Assembly: GCA_902362975.1 (NCBI GenBank)
Contig: CABIYO010000003.1
Span: forward strand, 71,140-135,139
Length of the DNA: 64,000 nt
Direction of reading: 5' to 3'
Source of the DNA: Caryophanales bacterium
GTDB taxonomy: Bacteria; Bacillota; Bacilli; Exiguobacteriales; Exiguobacteriaceae
Positions within the stretch are counted from its first letter, which is position 1. Every line of letters starts with the position of its first letter. Below the pieces are notes generated by a model. The model had not been told where the DNA came from and searched no databases. It worked only from the letters and a program-made list of their open reading frames with translations. Below, piece by piece: positions 19,344 through 29,755 of the stretch. A program made the translations under genes and the position numbers.

Positions 19344-20456
19344 ATGTCAACGACAAAAGGGTTAGAAGGAATTGTGGCAGCAGCCTCAAAAGTCAGCTCA
19401 ATTATTGACGGACAATTGACTTATGGAGGATACACCATTGATGATTTAGCGGACAACGCCACATTCGAAGAAGTAGTTTTCTTATTGTGGAACGACCGTT
19501 TACCAAATGCAGAGGAATTGACAGCGCTCTCAGAAGCGCTTGTAAAAGAAGCGACATTACCTGAAGATGTGATTGATACGTTAAAACGTGCGCCGAAGTC
19601 AGCCAATGCGATGGCAACGATTCGTACAGCAATCTCACAACTCGCTCTATACGATGAGGAATCTGAAGACATGAGTAACGAGGCCAACATGCGTAAAGCG
19701 ATTCGCTTACAAGCGCAAGTCGCTACAATCGTGACGGCATTCGCTCGTCTTCGTAAAGGAGAGCAACCGGTCGCACCGAAACCTGGTCTTTCTTACGCTG
19801 CGAACTTCTTATACATGCTAAACGGTGAAGAGCCGAGCGATGTAGCAGAAAAGACGATTGATAAAGCACTCATCTTACACGCAGATCACGAGTTGAATGC
19901 TTCGACATTCACTGCTCGCGTGTGTGTGGCGACGCTTTCAGATATGTATTCGGGTGTCACGGCGGCTATGGGAGCACTCAAAGGGCCACTTCACGGAGGG
20001 GCGAACGAAGCGGTTATGAAAATGTTGCACGAGATCGATTCGGTCGACCGTGTCGAAGAATATGTTCGTGGCAAATTCGAGCGTAAAGAGAAAATCATGG
20101 GCTTCGGTCACCGCGTTTACAAGGACGGCGACCCACGTGCGAAGCATTTGAAAGAAATGAGCCGCCAATTGACTGCTCAAATCGGCGAACCGAAATGGTA
20201 TGAGATGTCTGAGAAAATCGACCATCTCGTCGAAACGGAAAAAGGATTGAAACCGAATGTCGATTTCTATTCAGCTTCAACGTATTATGCGCTCGGACTC
20301 GAGGAATATCTATTTACACCGATTTTCGCTGTATCTCGTATGTCTGGCTGGATCGCGCACATTCTTGAGCAATATGCGGACAATCGCTTGATTCGTCCAC
20401 GTGCGGAATATGTCGGTGAGACGAGCCGTAAATATGTTCCGGTAAACGAACGTTAA
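19344..20456 (+). CDS. citZ: Citrate synthase
   Basis: Condenses oxaloacetate and acetyl-CoA, the entry step of the TCA cycle. 370 residues, the short Gram-positive type. Family motifs include HADHELNASTFTARV (active-site His region), GPLHGGANE, KIMGFGHRVYKDGDPR (second His) and the catalytic Asp in VDFYSASTYYALG. GAGGGGGAG precedes the ATG. It heads the citZ-icd-mdh cluster, with 96 bases before icd. Confidence 0.97.
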   Translation: MSTTKGLEGIVAAASKVSSIIDGQLTYGGYTIDDLADNATFEEVVFLLWNDRLPNAEELTALSEALVKEATLPEDVIDTLKRAPKSANAMATIRTAISQLALYDEESEDMSNEANMRKAIRLQAQVATIVTAFARLRKGEQPVAPKPGLSYAANFLYMLNGEEPSDVAEKTIDKALILHADHELNASTFTARVCVATLSDMYSGVTAAMGALKGPLHGGANEAVMKMLHEIDSVDRVEEYVRGKFERKEKIMGFGHRVYKDGDPRAKHLKEMSRQLTAQIGEPKWYEMSEKIDHLVETEKGLKPNVDFYSASTYYALGLEEYLFTPIFAVSRMSGWIAHILEQYADNRLIRPRAEYVGETSRKYVPVNER

Positions 20457-20481
20457 TTCGAGACACATTTTAGACAAAAGT

Positions 20482-20527
20482 TTGTTAAACTAACAAGTGA
20501 CGTAGGTCGGCGCACGCGTCGACCTAC
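20482..20527 (+). other. Two inverted repeats between citZ and icd
   Basis: TTGTTA-N3-TAACAA (20482-20496) is a perfect 15-bp dyad. It is followed by the stem GTAGGTCG (20502-20509) / CGACCTAC (20520-20527), with no T tail. The first may be an operator and the second an RNA hairpin (processing or partial termination). Both roles are inference. Confidence 0.45.
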
Positions 20528-20552
20528 AGTAATGTACTTAGGGGGATTCATT

Positions 20553-21824
20553 ATGTTGACACAAGGACAAAAGATTACAGTTGAAAACGGTGTATTGAAC
20601 GTACCAAACGTACCGACCGTACCATTCATTATCGGTGACGGAACAGGTCCTGACATTTGGAATGCGGCTGTTCGCGTATTTGACGCTGCGGTTGAAAAAG
20701 CATACGGTGGCGACAAGAAAATCGAATGGATGGAAGTATACGCTGGGGAAAAAGCATATAACGAAAAAGGTGAATGGCTCCCAACAGAGACACTTGATCA
20801 AATTCGTGAGTACTTGATCGCCATCAAAGGACCACTTACGACTCCGGTCGGTGGAGGAATTCGTTCATTGAACGTCGCACTTCGCCAAGAACTCGATTTA
20901 TATACATGCCTTCGCCCAGTTCGCTACTTCACAGGTGTTCCGTCACCAGTAAAACGTCCTGAAGATACAGACATGGTCATCTTCCGTGAAAACACTGAAG
21001 ATATCTACGCTGGAATCGAGTACGCGTCTGGAAGTGACGAAGTGAAGAAACTCATCAAATTCTTGCAAGACGAGTTGAACGTCAACAAGATCCGTTTCCC
21101 AGAAACATCAGGGATCGGGATCAAGCCGGTTTCTTCTGAAGGAACAGAGCGTTTAGTTCGCGCGGCCATCGAGTATGCAATTGCGAACGACCGCAAATCT
21201 GTCACACTCGTCCACAAAGGGAATATCATGAAGTTCACAGAAGGCGCCTTCAAAAACTGGGGTTATGCACTCGCTGAAGCGGAATACGGCGACAAAGTGT
21301 TCACATGGGCACAGTATGACCGTATCAAAGAAGAATCAGGCGAAGCGGCTGCTAACGAAGCTCAGTCGAAAGCAGAAGCTGAAGGAAAAATCATCGTCAA
21401 AGATTCGATTGCAGATATCTTCCTCCAGCAGATTTTGACACGTCCACGTGAGTTCGACGTCGTTGCGACGATGAACTTGAACGGTGACTATATCTCAGAT
21501 GCCCTTGCTGCTCAAGTAGGTGGAATCGGGATTGCACCTGGTGCGAACATCAACTACATCACAGGACACGCAATCTTCGAAGCGACACACGGTACAGCTC
21601 CGAAATACGCAGGTCTCGATAAAGTAAACCCATCTTCAGTCATTCTTTCAGGTGAGATGATGCTCCGCCACATGAACTGGAACGAAGCGGCTGACCTCAT
21701 CATCAACTCAATGGAGAAAACAATCGCTTCGAAAGTTGTCACATACGACTTCGCACGTCTTATGGATGGCGCGACAGAAGTGAAATGTTCAGAGTTCGCG
21801 GATGAATTGATTAAAAACATGTAA
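20553..21824 (+). CDS. icd: NADP-dependent isocitrate dehydrogenase
   Basis: Oxidatively decarboxylates isocitrate to 2-oxoglutarate. 423 residues with the substrate loop [18 protein letters not shown] (its Ser is the one phosphorylated in E. coli), [13 protein letters not shown], and the metal-binding [12 protein letters not shown]. Residues near LHG-equivalent HGTAPKYAG fit NADP use. The ATG at 20553 lies 10 bases after TAGGGGG; the earlier ATG at 20532 has no ribosome site. mdh begins 21 bases after its stop. Confidence 0.97.
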   Translation: MLTQGQKITVENGVLNVPNVPTVPFIIGDGTGPDIWNAAVRVFDAAVEKAYGGDKKIEWMEVYAGEKAYNEKGEWLPTETLDQIREYLIAIKGPLTTPVGGGIRSLNVALRQELDLYTCLRPVRYFTGVPSPVKRPEDTDMVIFRENTEDIYAGIEYASGSDEVKKLIKFLQDELNVNKIRFPETSGIGIKPVSSEGTERLVRAAIEYAIANDRKSVTLVHKGNIMKFTEGAFKNWGYALAEAEYGDKVFTWAQYDRIKEESGEAAANEAQSKAEAEGKIIVKDSIADIFLQQILTRPREFDVVATMNLNGDYISDALAAQVGGIGIAPGANINYITGHAIFEATHGTAPKYAGLDKVNPSSVILSGEMMLRHMNWNEAADLIINSMEKTIASKVVTYDFARLMDGATEVKCSEFADELIKNM

Positions 21825-21845
21825 GACAATCGAGGAGGGGAGCTC

Positions 21846-22778
21846 ATGATTCGTCGTAACAAAATTTCCGTTATTGGAAGTGGCTTCACCGGTGCAACCA
21901 CTGCACTTTACTTGGCTCAACGTGAGCTAGGGGATGTCGTACTACTCGATAGGGAAGAAAAAGTTGGACCGACGAAAGGGAAAGCGCTCGATATGCAAGA
22001 AACGGCTCCGATTCAAGGGTTTGATGCGTGGGTCATAGGTACGTCTGATTACGCGGATACAGCCGATTCCGATGTGGTTGTCATCACCGCGGGAATCGCG
22101 CGCAAGCCGGGGATGAGCCGGGACGACCTCGTCGCAACGAACGCAAACGTCATGCGTTCGGTTGTGAAAGAGATTGCCCGTTACTCTCCAGACGCCATCT
22201 TGATCGTATTGACGAACCCTGTAGACGCCATGACGTACGCGGCGTTCAAAGAATCAGGGTTCCCGAAAGAACGCGTCATCGGTCAATCTGGTGTGTTGGA
22301 TACGGCTCGTTTCCGAACGTTTGTGGCACAAGAGCTGAATGTGTCCGTCAAAGATGTATCCGGATTCGTTCTTGGAGGTCATGGCGACGATATGGTTCCT
22401 CTCGTACGCTATTCGTATGCCGGTGGCATCCCGCTTGAGAAACTCATCCCACATGAGCGAATCGAGCAAATCGTCGAACGAACACGAAAAGGTGGCGGCG
22501 AGATTGTCCAACTATTGGGCGATGGCTCGGCGTATTATGCGCCAGCCGCTGCCATCGTGGAGATGGTCGAGGCGATTGTAAAAGATCAGCGCCGAATCTT
22601 ACCAGCCATTGCATACCTTGAGGGTGAGTACGGATTCCATGACTTGTATCTTGGTGTCCCGACGATTCTTGGGAAACATGGAATTGAGCAAGTGTTAGAG
22701 CTCGACTTGACGGATGAAGAAAAAGCAGCGCTATCCAAGTCTGCAGATTCTGTCCGCTCGGTATTAAGCGTCTTATAA
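21846..22778 (+). CDS. mdh: Malate dehydrogenase (lactate dehydrogenase-like type)
   Basis: Interconverts malate and oxaloacetate with NAD. 310 residues: N-terminal Rossmann motif ([12 protein letters not shown]), acidic LLDREEK for NAD ribose, substrate arginines in [22 protein letters not shown], and the catalytic His in [10 protein letters not shown]. Arg-Lys-Pro-Gly-Met-Ser marks malate rather than lactate dehydrogenases. GAGGAGGGGAGCTC precedes the ATG. Third gene of the citrate cluster, ending at a strong terminator. Confidence 0.96.
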   Translation: MIRRNKISVIGSGFTGATTALYLAQRELGDVVLLDREEKVGPTKGKALDMQETAPIQGFDAWVIGTSDYADTADSDVVVITAGIARKPGMSRDDLVATNANVMRSVVKEIARYSPDAILIVLTNPVDAMTYAAFKESGFPKERVIGQSGVLDTARFRTFVAQELNVSVKDVSGFVLGGHGDDMVPLVRYSYAGGIPLEKLIPHERIEQIVERTRKGGGEIVQLLGDGSAYYAPAAAIVEMVEAIVKDQRRILPAIAYLEGEYGFHDLYLGVPTILGKHGIEQVLELDLTDEEKAALSKSADSVRSVLSVL

Positions 22779-22783
22779 GACTG

Positions 22784-22820
22784 AGGTGCTTCCTGTCATG
22801 TTACAGGAGGCACCTTTTTT
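22784..22820 (+). terminator. Terminator after mdh
   Basis: 13-bp stem AGGTGCTTCCTGT (22784-22796) / ACAGGAGGCACCT (22803-22815), one mismatch, with six T's, six bases after the stop. Confidence 0.92.
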
Positions 22821-22961
22821 GCGCCTTCTCTCTTATCGAACATGATACACTGAAAGTGGATTTGTTTTGTTTTTGTAAAGATTTGCTTTGAGATTGGTCG
22901 TTTCAAGCATTGATTTGTAAAATAGAAAGTGACATTTGATGGTTTAAGGGGAGGAAGCAGT

Positions 22962-23663
22962 GTGGCTGATAAAGTAATTGTTGTCGACGATGAAGTGTCG
23001 ATTGCGACATTATTGAAATTTAATTTAGAACAGGCTGGCTTTGAAGTAGAGACGGCGCACGACGGCAAAACCGGATTGGAATTGGCTGAGAAAAAGGACG
23101 CCGTGCTCATCGTGCTCGATTTGATGCTCCCGGAGATGGATGGACTTGAAGTGTGCAAACGACTTCGTCAGCAAAAAGTCAATACACCGATTTTAATGCT
23201 CACGGCAAAAGATGATGAGTTTGATAAAGTATTGGGACTCGAGCTCGGAGCGGATGATTATTTGACGAAACCGTTCAGCCCACGTGAAGTGGTCGCGCGT
23301 GTCAAAGCGATTCTTAGACGTTCTGCTCCGCAAGAATCGGCGGTTGAAGAGGACGTCATTCAAATCGGTGATGTTAAAATCGTCGCTTCAAACTACGAAG
23401 TGTTCAAGCAAGGGGAGCGTCTCGAATTGACGCCGAAAGAGTTTGAATTGTTAGCCTATCTGGCAAAAAATAAAGGACGCGTGTTGACGCGAGATCAATT
23501 GTTATCGGCCATTTGGAATTATGACTTTGTGGGTGATACCCGGATCGTTGATGTCCATATTAGTCACCTTCGTGAAAAAATTGAACCGGTAACGAAGAAA
23601 CCGACCTATATTAAAACGATTCGTGGTCTTGGCTATAAGATGGAGGAGCCGACTTCGGAATGA
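22962..23663 (+). CDS. phoP: Response regulator PhoP (OmpR family)
   Basis: DNA-binding partner of PhoR, controlling phosphate starvation genes in Bacillus. 233 residues: receiver domain with acidic pocket DDE, phospho-acceptor D53 (VLDLMLPEMDG), conserved T/K in LTAKDDEF and KPFSPREV, then a winged-helix effector (about 130-230; LTPKEFELLAYLAKNKGRVLTR). GTG start at 22962 after GGGGAGGAAG. It overlaps phoR by 4 bases (ATGA), so the two are coupled. Confidence 0.93.
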   Translation: MADKVIVVDDEVSIATLLKFNLEQAGFEVETAHDGKTGLELAEKKDAVLIVLDLMLPEMDGLEVCKRLRQQKVNTPILMLTAKDDEFDKVLGLELGADDYLTKPFSPREVVARVKAILRRSAPQESAVEEDVIQIGDVKIVASNYEVFKQGERLELTPKEFELLAYLAKNKGRVLTRDQLLSAIWNYDFVGDTRIVDVHISHLREKIEPVTKKPTYIKTIRGLGYKMEEPTSE

Positions 23664-25387
23664 AGACCTACCGCTCTAGATTTATGACGACTCTCATTTT
23701 TCTTGTGACCGGTGTCTTGTTGACGCTCGGGATTGTCCTTGGGCAACTCTTCAAAGACTTTTATCTGGATTCAGAACGAGACCGTCTAAAAGAAGATGCT
23801 CAATTGGCAGCCCTCTACCTCGAAGGAGGCGAATTGGACGAGATTCGTGAGTATGTCGGTCAAATCGATGACGGGAGCAGTTTTGATATTCTCCTTCTGA
23901 ATAGTCGGATGGAGGTAATCGCTGGTACGCCGTTTCGCGTCGGGTCCATCGATTATAAAATCGATCCGAGTACGGTGCCTGAGGAAGGGACGTTCGGTGA
24001 AGCGGATGAGGACGAGTTGATTCAATACACAAAACCGATCGAACTTGCGACCGGTGGGACAGTCTATTTAACATTCATTCGTTATGTATCGGATTTAGAA
24101 GGGGTGTACAATCGCATCTGGTTGACGATTGCCCTCGCGCTCTTTTTCTCCTTCTTCATTATTTTGTTCGTGCTTCAACATTTGACGAATCAATTTATTC
24201 GACCAGTCGATGAGGCGACAATCGTCTTGCGGGAACTAGCAGACGGGAATTACAGGGCCCGTGTGTATGAACTCAGAAATGATGAGGAGACAGGTAGCCT
24301 AGCAGGGTCAATCAACGTACTTGCTCGGAATTTGGAGTCGATTTCTCTCGGGGAGTCTGTGCAACGGGCGAGACTCGAATCGTTAATCGAGTATATGGGG
24401 GCGGGTCTTCTGCTCGTCGACGAGCGTGGGATTGTCACGTTGGTCAACCGCTCTTACCGTGAGATGTTCCAATACGATGATTTATCGATTGGACAGTTTT
24501 ATCATGGGATTCTACCGAGTCCTGAAGTAGAAACACTTATCGAAGACGTCTATCTGACGGAAGAGGTCCACCGCCGTCAATTATCGATTCGAACGGGATT
24601 CAATCAAAAAACGTATATGGTATCCGCGGCACCGATTTTCAGTGACACCGGGATGCTTCGCGGCACGACGTTGTTGTTCAATGATATTACGGAACTGAAG
24701 CGACTTGAGAAGATGCGGAAAGACTTCGTGGCGAACGTCAGCCATGAGTTGAAGACACCGCTCACGTCCATTCGTGGATTTAGTGAGACGCTTCTAGATG
24801 GGGCGAAAGAAGTCCCGGAACTTCGCGACCAGTTTTTAGACATCATCCAAAAAGAAGCGACGCGGATGCAGATGCTTGTTGAGGATCTCCTTGAATTATC
24901 GAGATTGGAGCGAGATGACTTCCAAATGGAGTTGGTGTCCGTCGATTTGAATCAACTCGTCGATGAGGTCTGTCTCCTGCTCAGTCAAAAGGCGAGTAAG
25001 AAGTCGATTCAGCTAGAAGCGAAACACGAGGGGGCGGTCGTCTTGCAGGCGGACCTGAACCGAATGAAGCAAGTCATTATGAACTTGGTCGCCAACGCCA
25101 TCAACTATTCACCAGAAGGGAGTCGTGTCGAAATCGCTGTAGAAGCGAAGGTGGATTCTTACAAACTTCGTGTCAAGGACAACGGAATCGGGATTGCTGA
25201 AAAAGAAGTGAGTCGCATCTTTGAGCGCTTCTATCGTGTCGATAAGGCAAGAAGTCGGAACTCGGGTGGAACTGGCCTCGGACTCGCCATCGTGAAACAC
25301 ATCATCGATTTGCATCATGCGACGATTGACGTCGAGAGTGAGGAAGGCAAAGGAACGACGTTTACCATTACATTCCCTCGGGTTTAA
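23660..25387 (+). CDS. phoR: Sensor histidine kinase PhoR
   Basis: Membrane kinase that phosphorylates PhoP. 575 residues: helix 1 (about 8-30), an extracytoplasmic domain (about 31-148), helix 2 (about 150-172), HAMP (about 172-230), PAS (about 240-345), HisKA with H362 in NVSHELKTPLTS, and HATPase (N box NLVANAINYS, DNGIGI, and GGTGLGLAIVKHI). The architecture matches B. subtilis PhoR and the gene order mdh-phoP-phoR-polA is the same, so the phosphate role is inferred from both. Confidence 0.92.
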   Translation: MKTYRSRFMTTLIFLVTGVLLTLGIVLGQLFKDFYLDSERDRLKEDAQLAALYLEGGELDEIREYVGQIDDGSSFDILLLNSRMEVIAGTPFRVGSIDYKIDPSTVPEEGTFGEADEDELIQYTKPIELATGGTVYLTFIRYVSDLEGVYNRIWLTIALALFFSFFIILFVLQHLTNQFIRPVDEATIVLRELADGNYRARVYELRNDEETGSLAGSINVLARNLESISLGESVQRARLESLIEYMGAGLLLVDERGIVTLVNRSYREMFQYDDLSIGQFYHGILPSPEVETLIEDVYLTEEVHRRQLSIRTGFNQKTYMVSAAPIFSDTGMLRGTTLLFNDITELKRLEKMRKDFVANVSHELKTPLTSIRGFSETLLDGAKEVPELRDQFLDIIQKEATRMQMLVEDLLELSRLERDDFQMELVSVDLNQLVDEVCLLLSQKASKKSIQLEAKHEGAVVLQADLNRMKQVIMNLVANAINYSPEGSRVEIAVEAKVDSYKLRVKDNGIGIAEKEVSRIFERFYRVDKARSRNSGGTGLGLAIVKHIIDLHHATIDVESEEGKGTTFTITFPRV

Positions 25388-25502
25388 CAATGACTTTATC
25401 GTTCATTCATATTTACTTTACAATACCTTGCTATCCTATGAATGAGACCTCTTCATCATCTCGTGACTCGATCGGTGCTCATCTCCACACGGTCGAGAAT
25501 TT

Positions 25503-25538
25503 GGCCCTTTTCTATTCGTAGAAAAGGGTCTTTTTTTT
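25503..25538 (+). terminator. Terminator after phoR
   Basis: 12-bp stem GGCCCTTTTCTA (25503-25514) / TAGAAAAGGGTC (25519-25530), TTCG loop, eight T's. Confidence 0.95.
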
Positions 25539-25594
25539 CGAACGCATGTACCCGTATGGTATGATGGTTGAAGAGAAGAATGGAGGTCGATTGA

Positions 25595-28189
25595 ATGAAT
25601 AAACTACTAGTCCTAGATGGGAACTCCTTAATATATCGCGCGTTTTTTGCACTGCCTCCGATGTCGGATGCGTCAGGTCGGAATACGAATGCGGTGTATG
25701 GGTTTACGATGATGTTATTGAAACTAATAGAAGATGAGCAACCGACTCATTTTGCCGTGGCATTCGATGCGTCAAAGAAAACGTTCCGTCACGATACGTT
25801 TGCGGAATATAAAGGTGGACGTCAAAAAACACCAGGAGAATTACGAGAACAATTCCCGCTCGTGCGTGACGTTTGTCGGGCGTTTGGCATCCCTGTCTTA
25901 GAGCTCGATCAATACGAGGCGGATGATATCATCGGGACGCTCTCAAAAGATCCGACTTTTGATCAAGTGACGGTTGTGACGGGGGATAAGGATTTACTTC
26001 AATTGATCAATGAGCGCGTGACCGTCTATTTGACGAAACGAGGCATCACTGACGTCGAGAAAATGACCGAGACCGCGTTCAAGGAACGTTACGAGGGACT
26101 ACAACCGATTCAGATGATTGATCTAAAAGGATTGATGGGGGATAAATCCGACAACATTCCTGGGATTCCCGGGGTCGGTGAAAAGACGGCACTGAAGTTG
26201 ATTGCCACATACGGTACCGTTGAGGCCCTTTATGAACATACGGATGAGTTGAAAGGGAAGCAAAAGGAAAAGATAGTGGCGAATGAACAAGAGGCGAAAA
26301 TGTCGAAACAGTTGGCGACCATTTACACGGATGTACCGATTGATGTGACGATTGATGAACTTGTCTTTAAGCCGTATGACGCTTCGGTCGTCAAAACGCT
26401 TTTTATGGATTTACAGTTCAAGTCACTCATCGGCAAACTGAAGGATACCTCTTCAGAAGAACCGGTTGAAAAATCGGAACGACCAACAATCGCGTTGGCT
26501 GATCAAGATTTATCACGTGCTGTGTTATTGCTTGAACAACTGTATGATGATTATTTTGAAGAAGACGTGATTGGAGTGGCGATCGCGTCGGAACGAGGCG
26601 TCACGATTGGAGATGTGACGCTTCTTGAGGACGAACGGGTCAAGGAATGGATTGAAGACGAGACGAAGACGACGATTTGTCTCGATGCGAAACAGACAAT
26701 CATTCAATTGAAACGTCATCAACTGGCACTGCGTGGGTATGAAGACTTGCTTGTCGCAGGGTATTTGCTCAACCTATCTGGCGGGACATCTCTCAGCTCG
26801 ATTGCCGCACACTTTACGTATCCTCTTGAGGAAGATGAAACGGTCTACGGAAAAGGTGCAAAAATCAAGGTGCCGGAAGAGAACGTCTTTCATGCGCATC
26901 TCGCAGAAAAGGCGTACGCCATCTATACCTTGTTTGAACGCGTGGTTTTGGAGTTAAAAGAGAACGAACAGACAGAACTCTATGAAGCGCTTGAAAAACC
27001 ACTCGTCTCCGTATTAGCCGAGATGGAGTGGGCCGGTATCCGCGTAAATGTCGAAACCCTTCAACATATGGAAACGGACCTACGTGAACGTCTAAACGCA
27101 CTCGAGGTCACAATTCATGAATTAGCCGGCGAACCGTTCAACATCAACTCACCGAAACAGTTAGGGGTCGTCCTGTTTGAAAAACTGTCACTCCCTCCTG
27201 TGAAAAAAACAAAAACAGGGTACTCGACAGCAGCGGACGTCCTCGAAAAATTGGCGCCGCTTCATCCAATCATCGAGAAAATCATGCACTATCGTGAACT
27301 TGGAAAACTTCAGTCCACGTATGTCGAAGGCTTGCAGAAAGTCGTGAAGGATGATGGCAAGATTCATACGCGTTATACACAGACGTTGACTCAAACGGGA
27401 CGGCTTTCATCCGTTAACCCGAACCTTCAAAACATCCCGATTCGATTGGAAGAAGGACGTCGTATCCGTAAAGCGTTCACCGCGAGTGAACCGGGATGGG
27501 TTCTTTATGCGGTTGATTACTCCCAAATCGAACTGCGCATCATGGCACATATGTCACAAGATGAAAAGATGATGGCAGCCTTCCTTCACGATGAGGATAT
27601 TCATACGTCGACGGCGGCGAACGTGTTTAAAGTTTCGCCTGAAGAAGTCACGTCCCTCATGCGTCGTCAAGCGAAAGCTGTCAACTTCGGAATCATCTAT
27701 GGCATCAGTGATTATGGACTCTCGCAAAACCTAGGGATTACACGAAAAGAAGCACAGACCTTTATCGATACTTACTTTGAACAGTTCCCTGGAGTGAAGA
27801 AGTTCATGGATGCCGCGATTGAACGGGCACGTGAACACGGGTTCGTCGAGACGATGTTGAAACGACGCCGGAACATCCCGGATATTCATTCTCGCAATTT
27901 CAACTTACGTGGGTTTGCTGAACGTACCGCAATCAACACACCAATTCAAGGAACGGCAGCGGACATTATTAAAAAAGCGATGATTGATGTCGATCATGCG
28001 TTAAACGCGTCAAAACTTCAATCCAAGTTGTTGTTACAAGTACACGATGAATTGATATTCGAAGGTCCGGCCGAAGAGATGGAAGCATTAGAAAAACTCG
28101 TGACCGAAGCGATGGAACAAACGGTCACACTTGATGTGCCGTTACGTGCGGACGGAGCGGTTGGCAAGACGTGGTTTGATACGAAATAA
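25595..28189 (+). CDS. polA: DNA polymerase I
   Basis: Repair and Okazaki-fragment processing polymerase. 864 residues: 5'-3' exonuclease domain (about 1-290; EADDIIGTL, VTGDKDLLQL, GDKSDNIPGIPGVGEKTA), a degenerate 3'-5' exonuclease-like domain (about 310-460) lacking the usual D-E-D residues, and the palm-fingers-thumb (about 470-864; motif A VDYSQIELRI, motif B RRQAKAVNFGIIYG, motif C QVHDELIFE). The missing proofreading site is normal for Bacillus Pol I. mutM follows 21 bases later and is probably in the same operon. Confidence 0.96.
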   Translation: MNKLLVLDGNSLIYRAFFALPPMSDASGRNTNAVYGFTMMLLKLIEDEQPTHFAVAFDASKKTFRHDTFAEYKGGRQKTPGELREQFPLVRDVCRAFGIPVLELDQYEADDIIGTLSKDPTFDQVTVVTGDKDLLQLINERVTVYLTKRGITDVEKMTETAFKERYEGLQPIQMIDLKGLMGDKSDNIPGIPGVGEKTALKLIATYGTVEALYEHTDELKGKQKEKIVANEQEAKMSKQLATIYTDVPIDVTIDELVFKPYDASVVKTLFMDLQFKSLIGKLKDTSSEEPVEKSERPTIALADQDLSRAVLLLEQLYDDYFEEDVIGVAIASERGVTIGDVTLLEDERVKEWIEDETKTTICLDAKQTIIQLKRHQLALRGYEDLLVAGYLLNLSGGTSLSSIAAHFTYPLEEDETVYGKGAKIKVPEENVFHAHLAEKAYAIYTLFERVVLELKENEQTELYEALEKPLVSVLAEMEWAGIRVNVETLQHMETDLRERLNALEVTIHELAGEPFNINSPKQLGVVLFEKLSLPPVKKTKTGYSTAADVLEKLAPLHPIIEKIMHYRELGKLQSTYVEGLQKVVKDDGKIHTRYTQTLTQTGRLSSVNPNLQNIPIRLEEGRRIRKAFTASEPGWVLYAVDYSQIELRIMAHMSQDEKMMAAFLHDEDIHTSTAANVFKVSPEEVTSLMRRQAKAVNFGIIYGISDYGLSQNLGITRKEAQTFIDTYFEQFPGVKKFMDAAIERAREHGFVETMLKRRRNIPDIHSRNFNLRGFAERTAINTPIQGTAADIIKKAMIDVDHALNASKLQSKLLLQVHDELIFEGPAEEMEALEKLVTEAMEQTVTLDVPLRADGAVGKTWFDTK

Positions 28190-28210
28190 ACGGATAGAAA
28201 GGAAATCAGT

Positions 28211-29038
28211 ATGCCAGAATTACCAGAAGTCGAAACGGTCTGTCGCAGGTTACGACCTGCCGTTTCAGGAAAAACGATTCAGTCTGTCGATGTCCTCGAC
28301 CCTAAAATTATCCGCGGGCTCGACCCCGAAGAATGGGCTCACCATTTAATCGGAGAAACGATTACGGATGTGGAACGTCGGGGGAAATTCATCTTATTCA
28401 AATTGACGAACGGATATCTCGTCTCCCATCTTCGCATGGAAGGGAAGTTTTTCCCTCATGAGACCACTACAGAACCCGTGAAACATACACATGTCGTGAT
28501 TACGTTTACGGACCAATCGACTCTACACTACAATGATGTTCGAAAATTCGGTACGATGGAGTTGCGGACGAATGAAACGATTCATACCACACCACCGCTC
28601 TCATTACTTGCGTACGAGCCGTTTGACGAGCGTATGACAACCGAGGCGTTACATCGACGTTTAGAGCGCATGAAGACACGCGCGATTAAGACGGCACTCC
28701 TCGATCAGTCCATCTTTGTCGGTTTAGGAAACATCTATGTAGATGAGACGCTGTTTCGTGCAGGTGTCCATCCGACTCGACCGGCCGCAAGTTTATCACG
28801 TGAAGAAGTCGACCGTGTGCGGACTGAAGCCGTTGCCGTCTTGAATGAGGCCATTGAGCGTGGAGGTAGTACGATTCGAAGTTATGCCAATCCGGATGGA
28901 GCCACAGGAACGTTTCAAGAGAGGCTCTATGTGTATGGACAGACGGGAGAACCGTGCCGCCGTTGTGGACATGAAATTGAAAAGATGAAATTGGGCGGGC
29001 GAGGCACGCATTACTGTCCGCACTGTCAACAATGTTAA
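28211..29038 (+). CDS. mutM: Formamidopyrimidine-DNA glycosylase MutM (Fpg)
   Basis: Excises 8-oxoguanine and FaPy and nicks the strand by beta/delta elimination. 275 residues beginning PELPEVETV, where the N-terminal proline is the catalytic nucleophile, with the helix-two-turn-helix region (LLDQSIFVGLGNIYVDE) and a C-terminal zinc finger (CRRCG ... CPHC). AGAAAGGAAAT precedes the ATG. It sits between polA and coaE, as in Bacillus. Confidence 0.96.
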   Translation: MPELPEVETVCRRLRPAVSGKTIQSVDVLDPKIIRGLDPEEWAHHLIGETITDVERRGKFILFKLTNGYLVSHLRMEGKFFPHETTTEPVKHTHVVITFTDQSTLHYNDVRKFGTMELRTNETIHTTPPLSLLAYEPFDERMTTEALHRRLERMKTRAIKTALLDQSIFVGLGNIYVDETLFRAGVHPTRPAASLSREEVDRVRTEAVAVLNEAIERGGSTIRSYANPDGATGTFQERLYVYGQTGEPCRRCGHEIEKMKLGGRGTHYCPHCQQC

Positions 29039-29051
29039 GGGGTGGGCGTGT

Positions 29052-29657
29052 ATGTTGAAGATTGGATTGACTGGTGGGATCGCAACCGGGAAATCTACGG
29101 TATCGCGACTATTTCGAGAGCGAGGCATTCCGATTATCGATGCCGATTTGATTGCAAGGACGGTCGTTGAGCCAGGAGGAAAGGCGATTGAAGGGGTGAG
29201 GGCCGCATTTCCAAAATGTTTTGTGGGTGATGTGCTGAACCGTCCTGCCCTCGGTCGGGAAATCTTCCATGATGAAGCAAAACGTCAGCAATTGAATCAA
29301 TTGATGCATCCGGCGATTCGAGAAGAAATGAACGAGCAGATGCGAAAGTATGAGGCATCGGGGGAACCTGTCGTCATTTTTGATATTCCGTTACTGTTTG
29401 AAGGGACGATGCTCGATTTAGTCGATTATTCTGTCGTCGTCTACTGCCGTGAGGAGATTCAACTGATGCGTCTCATGGAACGGAATGGATTGACGAAAGA
29501 AGAGGCGCTCGCCCGTATTCGTTCACAGATTCCAATTGAAGATAAAAAGCACCAGGCTGATTTCCTCATAAACAATAATGGGGCATTGGGGGACCTTCCT
29601 CCGCAAATCAATCGTCTGGTCGAGCAGTTTCAAATGATACAAAAAGAAGGCGACTGA
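29052..29657 (+). CDS. coaE: Dephospho-CoA kinase
   Basis: Last step of coenzyme A synthesis: phosphorylates the 3'-OH of dephospho-CoA. 201 residues with the P-loop GLTGGIATGKSTVS at the N-terminus, DADLIAR, and the CoA-domain stretch VIFDIPLLFEG. GGGGTGGGCGTGT precedes the ATG. The ytaF gene found between mutM and coaE in B. subtilis is missing. Its stop lies in a terminator stem-loop. Confidence 0.95.
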   Translation: MLKIGLTGGIATGKSTVSRLFRERGIPIIDADLIARTVVEPGGKAIEGVRAAFPKCFVGDVLNRPALGREIFHDEAKRQQLNQLMHPAIREEMNEQMRKYEASGEPVVIFDIPLLFEGTMLDLVDYSVVVYCREEIQLMRLMERNGLTKEEALARIRSQIPIEDKKHQADFLINNNGALGDLPPQINRLVEQFQMIQKEGD

Positions 29658-29673
29658 TAATCGCCTTCTTTTT
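29642..29673 (+). terminator. Terminator at the end of coaE
   Basis: Stem AAAAGAAGGCGA (29642-29653) / TCGCCTTCTTTT (29661-29672); the coaE stop falls in the loop. Confidence 0.88.
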
Positions 29674-29688
29674 AGTTTAACAGAAGTA

Positions 29689-29755
29689 GGCGAGAATTCT
29701 CCCTCCTCTAAGCGTCTCGGGGCGTAAGCCCAGCGTAGGTGGGAGATGAATCGCC
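29689..29755 (+). other. Folded left-end region upstream of tnpB
   Basis: GGCGA (29689-29693) pairs with TCGCC (29751-29755), CTCCC (29699-29703) with GGGAG (29741-29745), and an inner hairpin GGGC-GTAA-GCCC lies at 29720-29731. A motif like GATTCTCCCTCC near 29696 recurs near 29818. The structure is consistent with a subterminal hairpin of the element or a remnant of another TnpB right end. Confidence 0.45.
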
